Shown: in pieces, positions 24,501 to 29,949 of the stretch
Layout of the letters: every line of letters begins with the position of its first letter
How positions within the stretch are numbered: the first letter of the stretch is position 1
From: Blastobasis lacticolella
Taxonomy: Eukaryota > Arthropoda > Insecta > Lepidoptera > Blastobasidae
NCBI GenBank assembly: GCA_905147135.1
Contig: LR990064.1
Span: 10,868,001 to 10,932,000, forward strand
DNA length: 64,000 bases
Direction of reading: 5' to 3'
Program-made: the position numbers and the translations under genes
Notes under the pieces: model-generated
Databases searched by the model: none
The model's input: the letters and a program-made list of their open reading frames with translations, nothing else
Told to the model about the DNA's origin: nothing

Positions 24501-25164
24501 TTTTTATCCCAGCAGTTCCAAGGAACTATTGTATTTATTTTGGAAGAACACTTTAGTCAAACTGATTCCATTAATAAGTATGATTGGTAATGGAAAACTT
24601 TTGCGAACGTGTCATTCGGTGAGCTGAAAAGTCATATAGCGCGCTCGAAAAGAAAAGATTCAGGTTCTTAGACGGGTACAACAGACAGTCTAACAAGCAG
24701 GAGGCTACACAGAGTATCAAAGATACGTTTCAGAATATATGGTACGTCCTGGTACAGCCCTTGTGTAGCCTGTAATTTATACGAATCCAAATATATAAAA
24801 TCGAGTTGATTGCATTGGACGAAATAGAGATCTTTTGCAGATTTCTCAGAACTTCACTTTCTCAAAATGATACGTTCACAAGGTACTTTCATAAGGCAAA
24901 AATTTTAGATTTTAAGGGCTTGAACTTAGTAGTAGACTAGACAATATTCCCATAGGATGCACTGCTTTCGGGATCAATTAACCAAAAAACGTTACATATC
25001 GGCCCAAATCTCACCAAATGTTCGCGACCCCTTGGGGAATTTTAGTATGTTATATGTTTTTAAAATTATGTGTTCATAACGTATTTCAGATGACGGTGCC
25101 AGTAGCTAAAGAAGAACCAGGAAGCCATTTTAATAATAAACTAGTTGTAACTTCATATAAATAG
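508..25164 (+). CDS. Gene A: multi-microexon gene, 5' part outside window
   Basis: I do not recognise the family. At least eight exons can be joined in one frame, and every exon is a multiple of 3 in phase 0: 508-585, 2004-2006 (or 1986-2006), 15342-15386, 16966-16989, 19280-19357, 21650-21679, 22736-23053, 23846-24043 and 25090-25164. Each has an AG acceptor and a GT donor, mostly GTAAGT or GTAAGC. About 280 codons are visible. Modules in order are Arg/Asn/Tyr-rich, acidic, a short hydrophobic stretch, Pro/His, a basic Gln stretch, a long Arg-Ser-Arg-Ala-Pro repeat, a Tyr/Arg/Gln-rich segment and a short C-terminus ending at TAG. No cysteines or known domain are seen. The introns are full of LINEs and SINEs. 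Composition suggests a disordered cationic extracellular or structural protein. That is inference; the start and any signal peptide lie left of the window. Confidence 0.72.
629..890 (+). mobile_element. tRNA-derived SINE R3
   Basis: It has a tRNA-like head with an A-box-like stretch (TGGCTGAGATCTTAAGG) and a B box (GGTTCGAATCC), then a conserved tRNA-unrelated body. Other copies lie at 22213-22470, 37560-37890, 42645-43240, 51110-51215, 51915-52245, 61195-61540 and 61765-62075. It sits in the first visible intron of gene A. Confidence 0.8.
891..1985. other. Intron of gene A, no gene seen
   Basis: This is low-complexity AT-rich intronic sequence with the GC-richer patch GTACGGCCGTACGTACG at 1109-1125. 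No coding or RNA gene could be supported. The short minus-strand reading frame near 1412-1594 has no recognisable features. Confidence 0.5.
2004..2006 (+). CDS. Gene A candidate one-codon exon GAT (Asp), or 21-nt exon
   Basis: The trinucleotide GAT lies between acceptor TTTCATAAG and donor GTAAGT at 2007. An alternative upstream acceptor, TTTCACATAG ending at 1985, would give a 21-nt exon (1986-2006, ATLFHKD). Both keep phase 0. The one-codon reading matches gene B, which has GAT and GAC exons with the same donor. Without transcripts I cannot choose between them. Confidence 0.45.
2100..2345 (+). repeat. Dispersed repeat R5, copy 1
   Basis: The stretch with GATGCGATACCCAATAG-like and CTATAGCCGCGAAGG-like segments recurs diverged on the same strand at 53415-53660. 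Both copies lie a few hundred bases after a GAT candidate microexon, one in gene A and one in gene B. It could be an independently inserted element or part of an old segmental duplication. Confidence 0.55.
2955..3140. repeat. Minisatellite, about 60 bp x 3
   Basis: ATGTCAAGATATAAA-type units start at about 2976, 3035 and 3099. Each is followed by CACAATGTCAACCAAG-like sequence and AT-rich filler. The plus-strand open frame at 2976-3197 merely crosses the repeat and is not taken as a gene. Confidence 0.75.
3231..4086 (-). pseudogene. Non-LTR reverse transcriptase, 5'-truncated and broken
   Basis: The minus-strand frame covers the C-terminal part of an RT. It has [20 protein letters not shown], the catalytic SYADDM box, then a thumb region with [11 protein letters not shown] and arginine-rich [16 protein letters not shown]. 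Homology-like reading continues upstream to about 4086 (LWNKLRRTG). Downstream of a premature TGA near 3358 it reads on ([15 protein letters not shown]) to a stop near 3231. The endonuclease and fingers domains are missing; a SINE abuts the 5' side. This is a dead LINE fragment inside a gene A intron; the clade is not certain. Confidence 0.85.
4087..4446 (-). mobile_element. GC-rich SINE-like repeat R1, copy 1
   Basis: A second copy lies at 55546-55889 in the same orientation with similar ends. On the minus strand it begins CCTAACTGAAGCGGCATACT and ends in an AATAAATAC-plus-TTTTCATTTTCA tail, the layout of a non-LTR-mobilised element. The middle is strongly GC-rich. The minus-strand open frame at 4115-4399 follows from base composition and is not called a gene. 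Confidence 0.75.
4887..7781 (-). CDS. LINE ORF2: APE endonuclease and reverse transcriptase, 964 aa
   Basis: The protein nicks target DNA and copies the element RNA at the nick. The N-terminal APE-type endonuclease shows [39 protein letters not shown] and the catalytic SDHSGQ by about residue 220. The RT starts near residue 460, with [80 protein letters not shown] and the catalytic LFADDTS, then a thumb region with FLGVNID. All catalytic aspartates (D of the LSKAFD segment, FADD) are present. The start ATG at 7781 lies inside the end of ORF1, so translation probably uses reinitiation or a similar coupling. An intact 964-residue frame implies a young, possibly active copy. Confidence 0.93.
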   Translation of the reverse strand: MLFKLDFKTKEKPKNCLRLIHQNIQGFSGKEHEIELYLKKTPVEVLCLTEHWLRESDMSFNLFNYNIISCFNRKSISRGGSLIAVRQNIKSKDRKDVSGLSVEHKIELSCVELEKCIILCVYRPPYNENYEIFEKTMEQVLERLCTCKKKVIVCGDFNVNLLEKTTFSKRIISLFRSFNLNYVFLEPTRCTESSATCIDNVFCCCEVNEKAIINFTRSDHSGQFVVFDFTEQCNINEIITRPITQRRIEHFKQALSETIAGLSLNSHDPNILFSDMFNSVNNVYQSVFTQKRIKSNCKSKFSDWATLGIRKSRDRMFELYGQRAYCHDKDFVEYVKKYSKMFKKVCLIAKSQHYKKIISSSSNKAKTVWNVINKVAGKTKPRDTHYEIKTETGTSTANKEVAELFQTFFTEIPIKTTSLLNSCPISAENLLKENIGACENGFCYSEVDAKTIIKAFKSIKLKNTEDIWGMSVRVISTVVYILAPYLAYIFNACVEVGVFPDLMKISKVVPLFKSGCKNSLNNFRPVSILPVFSKIFEKIMLSQMIVHFNSNKLFHQQQYGFTKGRNTTEAGISLIQQIFGAWEEHHNAVGVFCDLSKAFDCVNHSTLLLKLKHYGFTHDSLEMMKSYLEGRVQKVNVNGELSAGGKVSIGVPQGSILGPFLFLVYINDLPYMVQNIAGIVLFADDTSLIFKINRKDNNIDEVNCVLQNVLHWFTINNLVLNSKKTKCIHFCLPNVQSNQCNVILDKTQLELVEKTTFLGVNIDSKIQWGPHIESLASRLSSAAFAVWRIRRLTDVNTARLVYYSYFHSIMSYGIILWGKCVDSDIIFKLQKRAVRAIYGLRRRDSLKELFKEIDVLTFSSQYIFDNIMYVRKHITQFAKNTDIHNVNLRNKNKLVTPLFRLSKVNSSFMGNCIRFYNHIPECIINLPELQFKDKVKTTLMKKAYYKIDEYINDKNVWCTTSSSK
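7766..9595 (-). CDS. LINE ORF1: coiled coil, Ala/Pro repeats, SGNH-like domain, 609 aa
   Basis: This is the RNA-binding or accessory protein of the element that encodes ORF2 next to it. Residues 1 to about 260 are rich in Glu, Lys and Leu heptads (for example [20 protein letters not shown]) and predict long coiled coils. Residues about 265-410 are Ala/Pro-rich, with two to three imperfect repeats holding ARRTTRST or ARRSTRST. The C-terminal 190 residues look SGNH/esterase-like: the YSDSLGKG block resembles the nucleophile Ser motif, and VMVGNSMG resembles the G-N block. ORF1 esterase domains are known in CR1-type elements. I do not see a clear C-terminal DxxH pair, so activity is uncertain. 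Its stop overlaps the ORF2 start. Confidence 0.85.
   Translation of the reverse strand: MVKTRRAACEEIECKLQLALDELKCSKTLCDQLLEERIDAEQEIQSIIGTNTQLKSELASMHKEYLEVTRDRDEIRKVLTEQQTCHRNYTSALSRISELELALSEAHNIITKYEQRQSCDSHQKSQCLYDELVEPEHDHQAVSENTSDLCNSWNETTSMASLLNINIIKKLTKKLRIDFEDCNSKLVRAQQTHTTETHEMNKKIKKLQVDLKIVNRKYKIAQNEIITWREATSEMVKLSNENTDMIERLMTAKEEECECVASQLQRPAPQPQNIVVAPEAHAASTAAPAVNVEPAGAGCKVLAAPAVATTSATAAHIVPAVGGPPKASAAPAFAATSYAAAARRTTRSTAHAAYIQPAVDEPFKATDAPAIAATSYATIARRSTRSTAPAAHIQPAVVRPHKTPAAPAVVATTRLAGTTDTAKSSIRTIIYSDSLGKGMGILISNDVNTSVCNHCLPNRSFNEIINVASQQCNEDRTNIIVMVGNSMGITRNDIVESFQKIQSHNFNKITLCAFPYTNNDPKLNRRIHRLNTCLYNLTRYSNAFTFFDINKFVGNIICTYDTLYLKQKDKKYITTLLAYNINCYNNISVSRIDQGSCMLSSKDKGCSLN
9661..11573. 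other. Intronic AT-rich stretch with a 122-bp tandem repeat
   Basis: CTGCTAATTTAG recurs at 9833 and 9955, followed in both by TGGCAAAGC and CTCCACTG, a period of 122 bp. A weaker unit is seen near 10215. The rest is AT-rich with TACCTA-type simple motifs near 10190-10460. No gene is supported; short frames at 9873-10085 and 10454-10678 are attributed to the repeat or to chance. Confidence 0.55.
11571..13371 (-). pseudogene. Second LINE ORF2: endonuclease plus truncated RT, frameshifted
   Basis: 12345-13371 encodes an APE domain with [50 protein letters not shown] and YWSDHFPVA. The frame is lost at about 12290-12350 and resumes at about 12281 as the RT N-terminus ([42 protein letters not shown]), then stops at 11571. 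The fingers are present, but the palm with the YADD box is missing, so the 3' half is deleted. This is unlike ordinary 5' truncation and points to a later rearrangement. It is inactive. Confidence 0.85.
13428..14752 (-). pseudogene. Second LINE ORF1, interrupted by SINE R2
   Basis: The N-terminal part (14373-14752) starts [17 protein letters not shown], hinting at a partial zinc-binding start, and is Lys/Glu-rich. The C-terminal part (13428-14098) has a Pro/Ala/Arg-rich linker encoded by a GC-rich block, then a folded-looking end ([38 protein letters not shown]), resembling the RRM-like single-strand nucleic acid domains of LINE ORF1 proteins. Both halves are in one frame once the R2 insertion is disregarded. 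It lies just upstream (minus strand) of the endonuclease ORF. Confidence 0.75.
14107..14364 (-). mobile_element. SINE-like R2 inserted in LINE ORF1
   Basis: The flanking 8-bp target-site duplication AGTAGTTT is visible at 14099-14106 and 14365-14372. The R2 body runs from CATCATCACAG to CACACGGCCA. The insertion interrupts an otherwise continuous ORF1 and is therefore younger than the host LINE copy. Confidence 0.9.
14753..15341. other. LINE 5' region and gene A intron
   Basis: About 14753-14800 is likely 5' UTR of the second LINE. The rest is AT-rich intron, including the inverted pair TATTTAACTGTGTA-type and TACACAGTTAAGTA-type near 15025-15065. No gene is seen. Confidence 0.5.
15342..15386 (+). 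CDS. Gene A exon, 15 codons, acidic
   Basis: The acceptor tract is TATAATATTTTTACAG and the donor is GTAAGC at 15387. The phase 0 peptide is [15 protein letters not shown]. It resembles the gene B duplicated exons DDVPPSNN and DDLPPLNN, and a preceding one-codon Asp exon would make the match closer (DDLPDLANN). Confidence 0.78.
15463..15657 (-). mobile_element. SINE-like R2, partial
   Basis: It begins with CATCATCATCATCATCACAG, the minus-strand image of the GATGAT tail. It follows the R2 consensus with a few deletions and lacks the CACACGG end. Confidence 0.75.
15658..16760 (-). pseudogene. Non-LTR RT fragments (LINE-C family)
   Basis: Two degenerate pieces are seen. 16449-16757 holds the first RT aspartate region ([28 protein letters not shown]). 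15685-16089 holds the thumb region ([22 protein letters not shown]). The same family recurs at 29950-30842 and 45620-47475. Stops and frameshifts are throughout. It lies in the intron between two gene A microexons. Confidence 0.75.
16966..16989 (+). CDS. Gene A exon, 8 codons
   Basis: The acceptor is TTTAATTTAATTTCAG and the donor is GTAAGT at 16990. The phase 0 peptide is GNIIDGLV. It is 24 nt, a multiple of 3. Confidence 0.72.
17101..17130 (+). CDS. Possible gene A exon, 10 or 20 codons
   Basis: A very strong acceptor (ATTTTTTATTTTGCCTACAG) precedes an open phase 0 stretch [10 protein letters not shown]. Two weak donors keep phase: GTTAAG at 17131 or GTAGAG at 17161, the latter giving 60 nt. 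Because the donors are weak and the peptide contains a cysteine, unlike its neighbours, this remains a candidate only. Confidence 0.3.
17590..19240 (+). pseudogene. RTE-like LINE fragment, decayed
   Basis: Plus-strand pieces follow in LINE order. First is the pre-RT region ([19 protein letters not shown]). Then come RT fingers ([51 protein letters not shown]) and the palm ([30 protein letters not shown]). The tail is basic ([18 protein letters not shown]) and ends at a stop near 19199. Several frameshifts are present, and an internal run of about 22 A lies at 18860-18882. The order and tail suggest the RTE group, by inference. Confidence 0.8.
19280..19357 (+). CDS. Gene A exon, 26 codons, Pro/His/Glu
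   Basis: The acceptor is GCGTTTGTTTTTCAG and the donor is GTAAGT at 19358. Phase 0 reads [16 protein letters not shown] then [10 protein letters not shown]. It is 78 nt, the same length as the exon at 508-585. Confidence 0.75.
19380..19600. repeat. Decayed dispersed repeat fragments
   Basis: AAGGTAAGGAAGCCAGTGTA at 19563-19582 resembles GGTAAGGTAGCCAGCGAAAT near 48891-48910, including the following ATTACAGGCATGAGG-like stretch. It is probably an old LINE tail. The GTAAGG here is therefore not read as a gene donor. Confidence 0.4.
19745..20060 (+). pseudogene. PHD-type zinc finger remnant, probably LINE ORF1
   Basis: The frame at 19769-19963 shows the second half of a PHD finger ([23 protein letters not shown]). 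It is followed by basic KDRKRKN and low-complexity Ser/Thr sequence. PHD fingers are known in ORF1 proteins of several non-LTR and other insect elements. Only the C-terminal metal ligands remain. No neighbouring ORF2 belongs to it. Confidence 0.55.
20061..21649. other. Gene A intron, AT-rich, no gene seen
   Basis: 20890-21160 carries many TTGACAT and ATTTAAT motifs and looks like decayed simple sequence. No open frame has recognisable domains. Confidence 0.45.
21650..21679 (+). CDS. Gene A exon, 10 codons, basic
   Basis: The acceptor is ACTCTATTACAG and the donor is GTAAGT at 21680. Phase 0 reads [10 protein letters not shown]. It is 30 nt. Confidence 0.75.
22213..22470 (-). mobile_element. 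tRNA-derived SINE R3, minus copy
   Basis: It shares the R3 body (AAATCCTGGATCATGGTCAA-type, GTCATCTGACCTCCG, GCATCGGTTAGTG). The tRNA-like head is partly missing. It is intronic to gene A. Confidence 0.7.
22736..23053 (+). CDS. Gene A large exon, 106 codons, SRAPAR repeat
   Basis: The acceptor is TATTTTGTTGTTGCAG and the donor is GTAAGC at 23054. It opens [18 protein letters not shown] and runs into about five perfect or near-perfect 18-bp units encoding Arg-Ser-Arg-Ala-Pro-Ala (about 22795-22890). It then continues with Pro/Thr/Arg sequence ([19 protein letters not shown]) and ends [20 protein letters not shown]. It has no acidic cluster and no cysteine, so it is highly basic and probably disordered. 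The open frame extends into the flanking introns, but the phase 0 splice sites define it. The GC-rich repeat contrasts with the AT-rich surroundings. Confidence 0.82.
22795..22890 (+). repeat. 18-bp coding minisatellite in gene A
   Basis: The unit GGTCTCGTGCCCCGGCCA is repeated four to five times with almost no divergence, flanked by diverged units. Because 18 is a multiple of 3, copy-number change would keep the frame. The near-identity implies recent expansion or homogenisation. Confidence 0.85.
23846..24043 (+). CDS. Gene A exon, 66 codons, Tyr/Arg/Gln-rich
   Basis: The acceptor is TACGTATTTATTTCAG. Phase 0 reads [16 protein letters not shown], then [20 protein letters not shown] and [20 protein letters not shown], ending NGYLL before donor GTGGGT at 24044. 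If that donor is not used, translation continues as VGGLGPLP to a TAG at 24068-24070. I prefer splicing because 25090 offers a strong phase 0 acceptor and a clean terminal exon. Tyr and Arg together are about a quarter of the residues. Confidence 0.8.
24044..25089 (+). other. Last intron of gene A
   Basis: It starts at GTGGGT and ends TTCATAACGTATTTCAG. A stop codon in frame with the preceding exon lies at 24068-24070, so retention would give an alternative short C-terminus. No other gene was seen inside. Confidence 0.55.
25090..25164 (+). CDS. Gene A terminal exon, 24 codons and stop
   Basis: It follows acceptor CATAACGTATTTCAG and is open in phase 0: [20 protein letters not shown] then TSYK and TAG at 25162-25164. 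The internal ATG need not be a start. The first AATAAA downstream of the stop lies about 260 bp away. Confidence 0.65.
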   Translation: MTVPVAKEEPGSHFNNKLVVTSYK

Positions 25165-25420
25165 TTATTTTATTGTACCCTCTCCCTCCTCCCTTGGATC
25201 AGTGATGATTTCTTGGGCCCTAAGGAATCGCTAAATCTTTCAGCCAATACGATTTGGCTAACGATACACCGAACATATATACGTTTATATGTGGTATCTG
25301 TCTGCCCCTACGGAAAAAGGCGTGTACTGTCGGGCTCATAAGTGCATTATCATCTTAATATTCATATTCCTGTGCAGCTGTAAAAAGATTTAATAGCATG
25401 TAGCATACTGTTCAAAAGGG

Positions 25421-25426
25421 AATAAA
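25421..25426 (+). terminator. Polyadenylation signal AATAAA for gene A
   Basis: AATAAA is followed by an A/T-rich region and TTGTTTCGC within 45 bp. It is the first AATAAA seen downstream of the gene A stop codon, giving a 3' UTR of about 280 nt. Confidence 0.5.
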
Positions 25427-25449
25427 GTAGACAACATTTTAAAATTAAA

Positions 25450-26224
25450 ATAATATCAACATCGCTTGTTTCGCTTTATGAATAGTTACTGTGGTTTATT
25501 TTATATATTCTTATCCTATAATGTCATAATGTAATTTTTTTTCTGATTAAGGTCATTGTTTTGGAAATAACTTCATCAATTTTATCAGCAAAATAATTGT
25601 AGTTTATGCAACTGTCACACGAGGCGTAGATTAGTATGATAATAGTTTGAGTATTTTAATACCTAATTATATGCAATTGCATACACTACTTTATCTACAC
25701 TCATATTTTTATGTTAAAATATAGTACCTATAATTTGCTCAACTTTGCTGGAAGTAAGCTGCGAGTCAGTTCTGTTGTAACTACGCGTCGAGGATATCAA
25801 GCAGCGGGAAATTCACTTTACTACTTTCACATTTATCTATTTATTTGCTTAACACAACAATTAGAAAAAATATTCAGTTTTGCGGGAAAATAATTACACA
25901 AAAATATAAACAGGTAACAATATTGTCAAAGACATCTAGGTATTCTGCCTACTGTTCCGGCGCCCGACAAACATTTAAAAATAAAAGTGTTGCATAATTA
26001 TTACAAAGTTATTTTAAAATAGTATAAGAAAGCTGTATCGAAAAGTATTTTTTTTTAATTTTATGAGCTGGCGTGAAAAATGTATACCCTCAAACGACTG
26101 TTTTCGAATATGTAATTAGAACATTACGCTATGAGTGTAGATAAATAATTAAACAATGCCAGATGAAGCTAAACCTATTAAAAATAATATGATGCGATAT
26201 CTTCGCCCGTAGCGTTTCAATAAG
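25450..26224. other. Intergenic AT-rich stretch
   Basis: No gene or clear repeat family is recognised here. The open frame at 25711-25893 has no features beyond chance. Confidence 0.45.
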
Positions 26225-26271
26225 GAACCAGGTACTGAGTCAGATTCAAAATGGATGCATTGAAAGTTGCG

Positions 26272-26433
26272 ACGTTCGTAAATTTTATTATGGAAGAATG
26301 CTCGGACACCAGTGATAGCATCAAGTTGAAGATTTTAATTAATCATAAGTCGACGTTCGTAAAATTTATTACGGAAGAATGCTCGGACGCCAGTGATAGC
26401 ATCAAGTTGAAGATTTTAAATAATCATTTGTCT
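26272..26433 (+). repeat. 81-bp tandem duplication in gag
   Basis: Two copies start at 26272 and 26353 with ACGTTCGTAAA and encode near-identical 27-residue blocks (core EECSDTSDSIKLKIL and EECSDASDSIKLKIL). The few mismatches indicate a recent local duplication in a dead element. Confidence 0.85.
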
Positions 26434-26765
26434 CCTAGTGTATATACTTTCATAAAAATTTGTAAAATTTATAAGGAAGCAATCAAAATGCTCAGTGACA
26501 TTTATATAAAACCCAAAAATTTAATTTATGCACGTCAAGCTTTGGCCACTAGGAGACACCTTACTCATGAGTCTATATCAGATTATATCCGTGAGTTAAA
26601 GGGCTTAGCAAATGATTGCCATTATAAAGATACCGCAGAGCTTATCCGCGATGCTTTCATATCGGGGATTTGTTCTCCAAAGATTAGGCAATGATTGCTC
26701 GAAAATAAAACTTTGACCTTCTATGATGCGCCGAATCAGGCCCTAACTTTGGAATCACATCGCAG

Positions 26766-27030
26766 ACCGTAACAGTCCACTGCAGGACTTAGGGCCTCTC
26801 CCACGAAAAGGGAGGTTATTGCCATAATCTCCACGCTTGGCAGGCGGGTTGGAGATCGCAGTGTTTAAATGTAACAATGGAAAATGCTGCTGCCCATTTT
26901 CCATACTTAGAAGACTCTTGATCTTTTGCCTCGAAAACATTAGTCGCCTTGTACGACACCCATGAGTGTAAGGGGTTGGTGCTATTCTACTCTGCCGGAC
27001 ACCACACGGCCAGCCGGACACCACACGGCC
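26766..27030 (-). mobile_element. SINE-like R2 within gypsy remnant
   Basis: It runs from the GTAACAGTCCACTGCAGG end to the CACACGGCC end. The terminal CCGGACACCACACGGCC is tandemly repeated at 26997-27031, a small local duplication. Confidence 0.85.
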
Positions 27031-28024
27031 AAGCTCGATCTTATAAAAGTCTTGGCACAACTCATCTAATTGCCGTTGCGCCTAAAGCTAATAAACCTCC
27101 GGAGATGACATTTACTTCAACCCAACACATTAGATGGCGATGATTTTTCTGTGGTGTAAATTCTTTTCATCGTCGCCCTGCAGACTACTCGTAATTACTC
27201 AGAAATCACTCTCAGACAATTAACCGCACACTTGAAGATTGAGTCTATTATATCCAAAGTCTCGAAATATAGTTTTTCAGTCAGATAAATTTAAAATCGG
27301 CATACCATCAAATTCTTATTCTTCCAAAAGAAAAGCATTTGACAGCTTTTGAAGCCTGTGATCATTTATACCAAATTTCTCAGAATAAATAAGACCTCTT
27401 ATCCAATGCAAATCACCACTCAATATTAAATCAATTAACTGTTTTAATAAATTGAAGTCCGAAATTGCTAAATCAGCTCTGGCTGCTATAAATGACACAG
27501 ATATCTTGTCCGTTGAAACTGATGCTTCAGAGTACGCTGTTGCTGCCACTTTGTCCCAAAATGGACGCCCAGTAGCTTTCATCTCCAGGACTTGGAAATG
27601 ATTCAGAAAACGACATTCTTCTATTGAACAGGAGGCAAATGCCTTAGTTGAATCTCAATGATTCAACATGAAAGTGGCGGCATTATTTGATTCGCTGTAA
27701 TTTTTTATTAATTACTGATTAATAGTCTGATTCATTTATGTTGAATCAAAAGCACTCGAGCAAGATAAAAAATGAGAAATTTGAAAAGTGGCGCTTAGAA
27801 TTTTTTGTTATAAATATGATGCATTGGATTAAAGCTAAAAATCTCCCGTATTCAGAAAACTATGTAAAATCAATGACTGCTGCTTGCCCTACATGTGCGC
27901 AAATTAAACATAGATTTGCAGAGATTAGAGGACAATACGATGAATATACTAGATTTCCATTCGCTTATGAATGTAAAGATCTTTCGGCTACAACCCTAAT
28001 CAAATCACTGAATGACTTTTTTTA

Positions 28025-29480
28025 ATATTTGGTCTACCTACACCGTGCAAATCGTTGATTCTAAAGGCAATGTAGCCAAACTTGAAGCTCTTCCGGTTAC
28101 CAGAGGCGTAATTCAGGGTTCTATTCTCGGCCCCATACTTTTTGCAATATACACTGCTAGCATCGCCTGTCATTTTTTTTATATTATACAAGACAGGCAT
28201 TTGACCGCCATCTCACCTGTTGGTAAGTGACGACGCGACCGAAGATGTCGGCTCTAAATTCCACCTTTACGCGGATGACACGCAAGTATACGTGCACACA
28301 TCTCGTCTTTTGAAGCTCGTCCAGATTGAACCGCCATCTTGAAGTTGTTGCGGAGTGGTCTAATAGGCATGGACTGGAGGATGAATCCCAAAAAGAGTGT
28401 TTCTAATTTCTAATGGTAATCTGTGGGACTCGGCACCAAGTGCAAGCGATAAGAGACCTCAAGCCAGTGATTGGGATAGGGAATGCAGTCATACCTCAGG
28501 AGAAATCTGTACGAAACTTAGAATAGTTAATGGATGAGAACCTAAAATTTAAGCAACGTGTCCAACAGAAAATTGGCAAATGTTTCGACTTTCTCAAAAC
28601 TCTTTATAAACTTAGACCATTTATAAACTCTTCTGTTTGATTGCAGTTATGCAACAGTTTGGTTTTGTCTCACCTCTACTATTGTGATTTGGTTTATGGT
28701 CCCCGTCTACTGGTCAAAACAATGAAGTCAATTCAACGTGTCCAAAGCGCCTGCATGCGATACTGTTACACAATACTTAAAAGAGCTCACATTACACCAC
28801 ACACCATTAATAAGCAGATGCTGAACATGGAAAACTCACGTATTCTCAGGTACTCCTATTTTCTTACCTCCCACTTCAAAAATGAGTGTCCTATCTACAT
28901 GTTCGATAAACTTGAGGTCATGACTTACAACCGCAGTCTTCGAGATTGAGGCCGTTTATTACTTCTGCCAGTACAATCTCTCGCCAGCACTACTGGTTGC
29001 TTCAAATACGCCGCAGCCAGAATCTGGGACGACCTCCCCCTCCAGTTCGTGCAGCATCATCCCTGATCCATCCCACATTTGAAAACACACACAGAAAAAA
29101 TGTGCAAACTAGCTGCTACTAAGTATTCCCGGGCTGCTGGATTGTTGGTGTTGACCACGGTTTCTGGTAACGTTCGTTACTACATGTATATTATGATATT
29201 TAAATTTTAAAGCTATATGCATGTAATTTGTATTATAGGTACATCATTTACAGCTATTTAAGGTAGACCTTGTGTGCGAATAAAGTAATTTAGGCTAAAT
29301 ATTGTATGATCAACGTTTAGTTTAAATCTGGCCATGACAGAATACAAACGATTTCACCCTCATCCATACGCTCAGTCATGGACCATTTTATCTATGTTTT
29401 CTCAAAAGTCTTATGTTTTATATACCTAATGTAATTATCAATTGTAAACTATAAGCAAAAAAAATATTTCTATTTCTATT
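28025..29480 (+). pseudogene. LINE fragment, RT and C-terminal region
   Basis: 28070-28160 carries the RT segment VTRGVIQGSILGPILFAIYT. A degraded catalytic region with FHLYADDTQVY-like reading lies near 28255-28290. 28641-28949 is the post-RT region (SLVLSHLYYCDLVYG, SIQRVQSACMRYCYTILKR). The 3' tail is AT-rich, ending AAAAAAAATATTTCTATTTC near 29465. Frames are broken throughout. Confidence 0.7.
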
Positions 29481-29900
29481 GTACATGATTGTATGACGAC
29501 CATTCACATTACATGAGAATTGAACGTAGTAGGTACCTACGGCCGTCTAGACTTGCCTGATCAGCCATAGGATCAGCTGCCTACCTACCTACATTACTTA
29601 TACGACTGCTTACAGACATTCACATCGTACTAGAATCGAACCCAGTACCTGCCTACCGTCGATATCAGCAGTAAAGGTCACGATCGATAGTCCAATACCT
29701 AACCGGGTACATGATTGTATCACGTCACGGCCATTCACATTTCCTCCATGAGAATTGAAAGTAGTTGGTACCTGACTGTGGTTGTACCTAGGCAGCTCCC
29801 TACCGCCACGCGGACCTTTTGTCTGATTAGCTGACCGGATGACCGGATAACAAACCAAAATGTTTGTATTACGAACATTCCCAATTCCCATCACACGACC
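29481..29900. repeat. Diverged local duplication, about 225 bp apart
   Basis: GTACATGATTGTATGACG and GTACATGATTGTATCACGTC begin similar blocks at about 29481 and 29707. Both contain CATTCACATT, GAGAATTGAA and GTACCT. GAATCGAACCC at 29634 looks like a B-box remnant of a tRNA-derived repeat. Confidence 0.5.
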
Positions 29901-29949
29901 GAACCGTGGAGATTACGGAAAACTCTTTGAAACTATTGTTCTCACTTGT

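Larger units (their letters stand above)
26225..28020 (+). pseudogene. Ty3/gypsy remnant: gag, RNase H and integrase pieces
   Basis: 26251-26694 is a gag-like frame (YARQALATRRHLTHESISDY, IRELKGLANDCHY). About 27440-27640 reads as RT-connected RNase H (ETDASEYAVAATLSQNGRPV, RHSSIEQEANALVE). 27738-28020 holds the integrase zinc-binding region (MMHWIKAKNLPYSENYVKSM, TAACPTCAQIKHRF). Most of RT and the integrase core are deleted, and a SINE is inserted at 26766-27030. No LTRs were identified. Confidence 0.75.
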
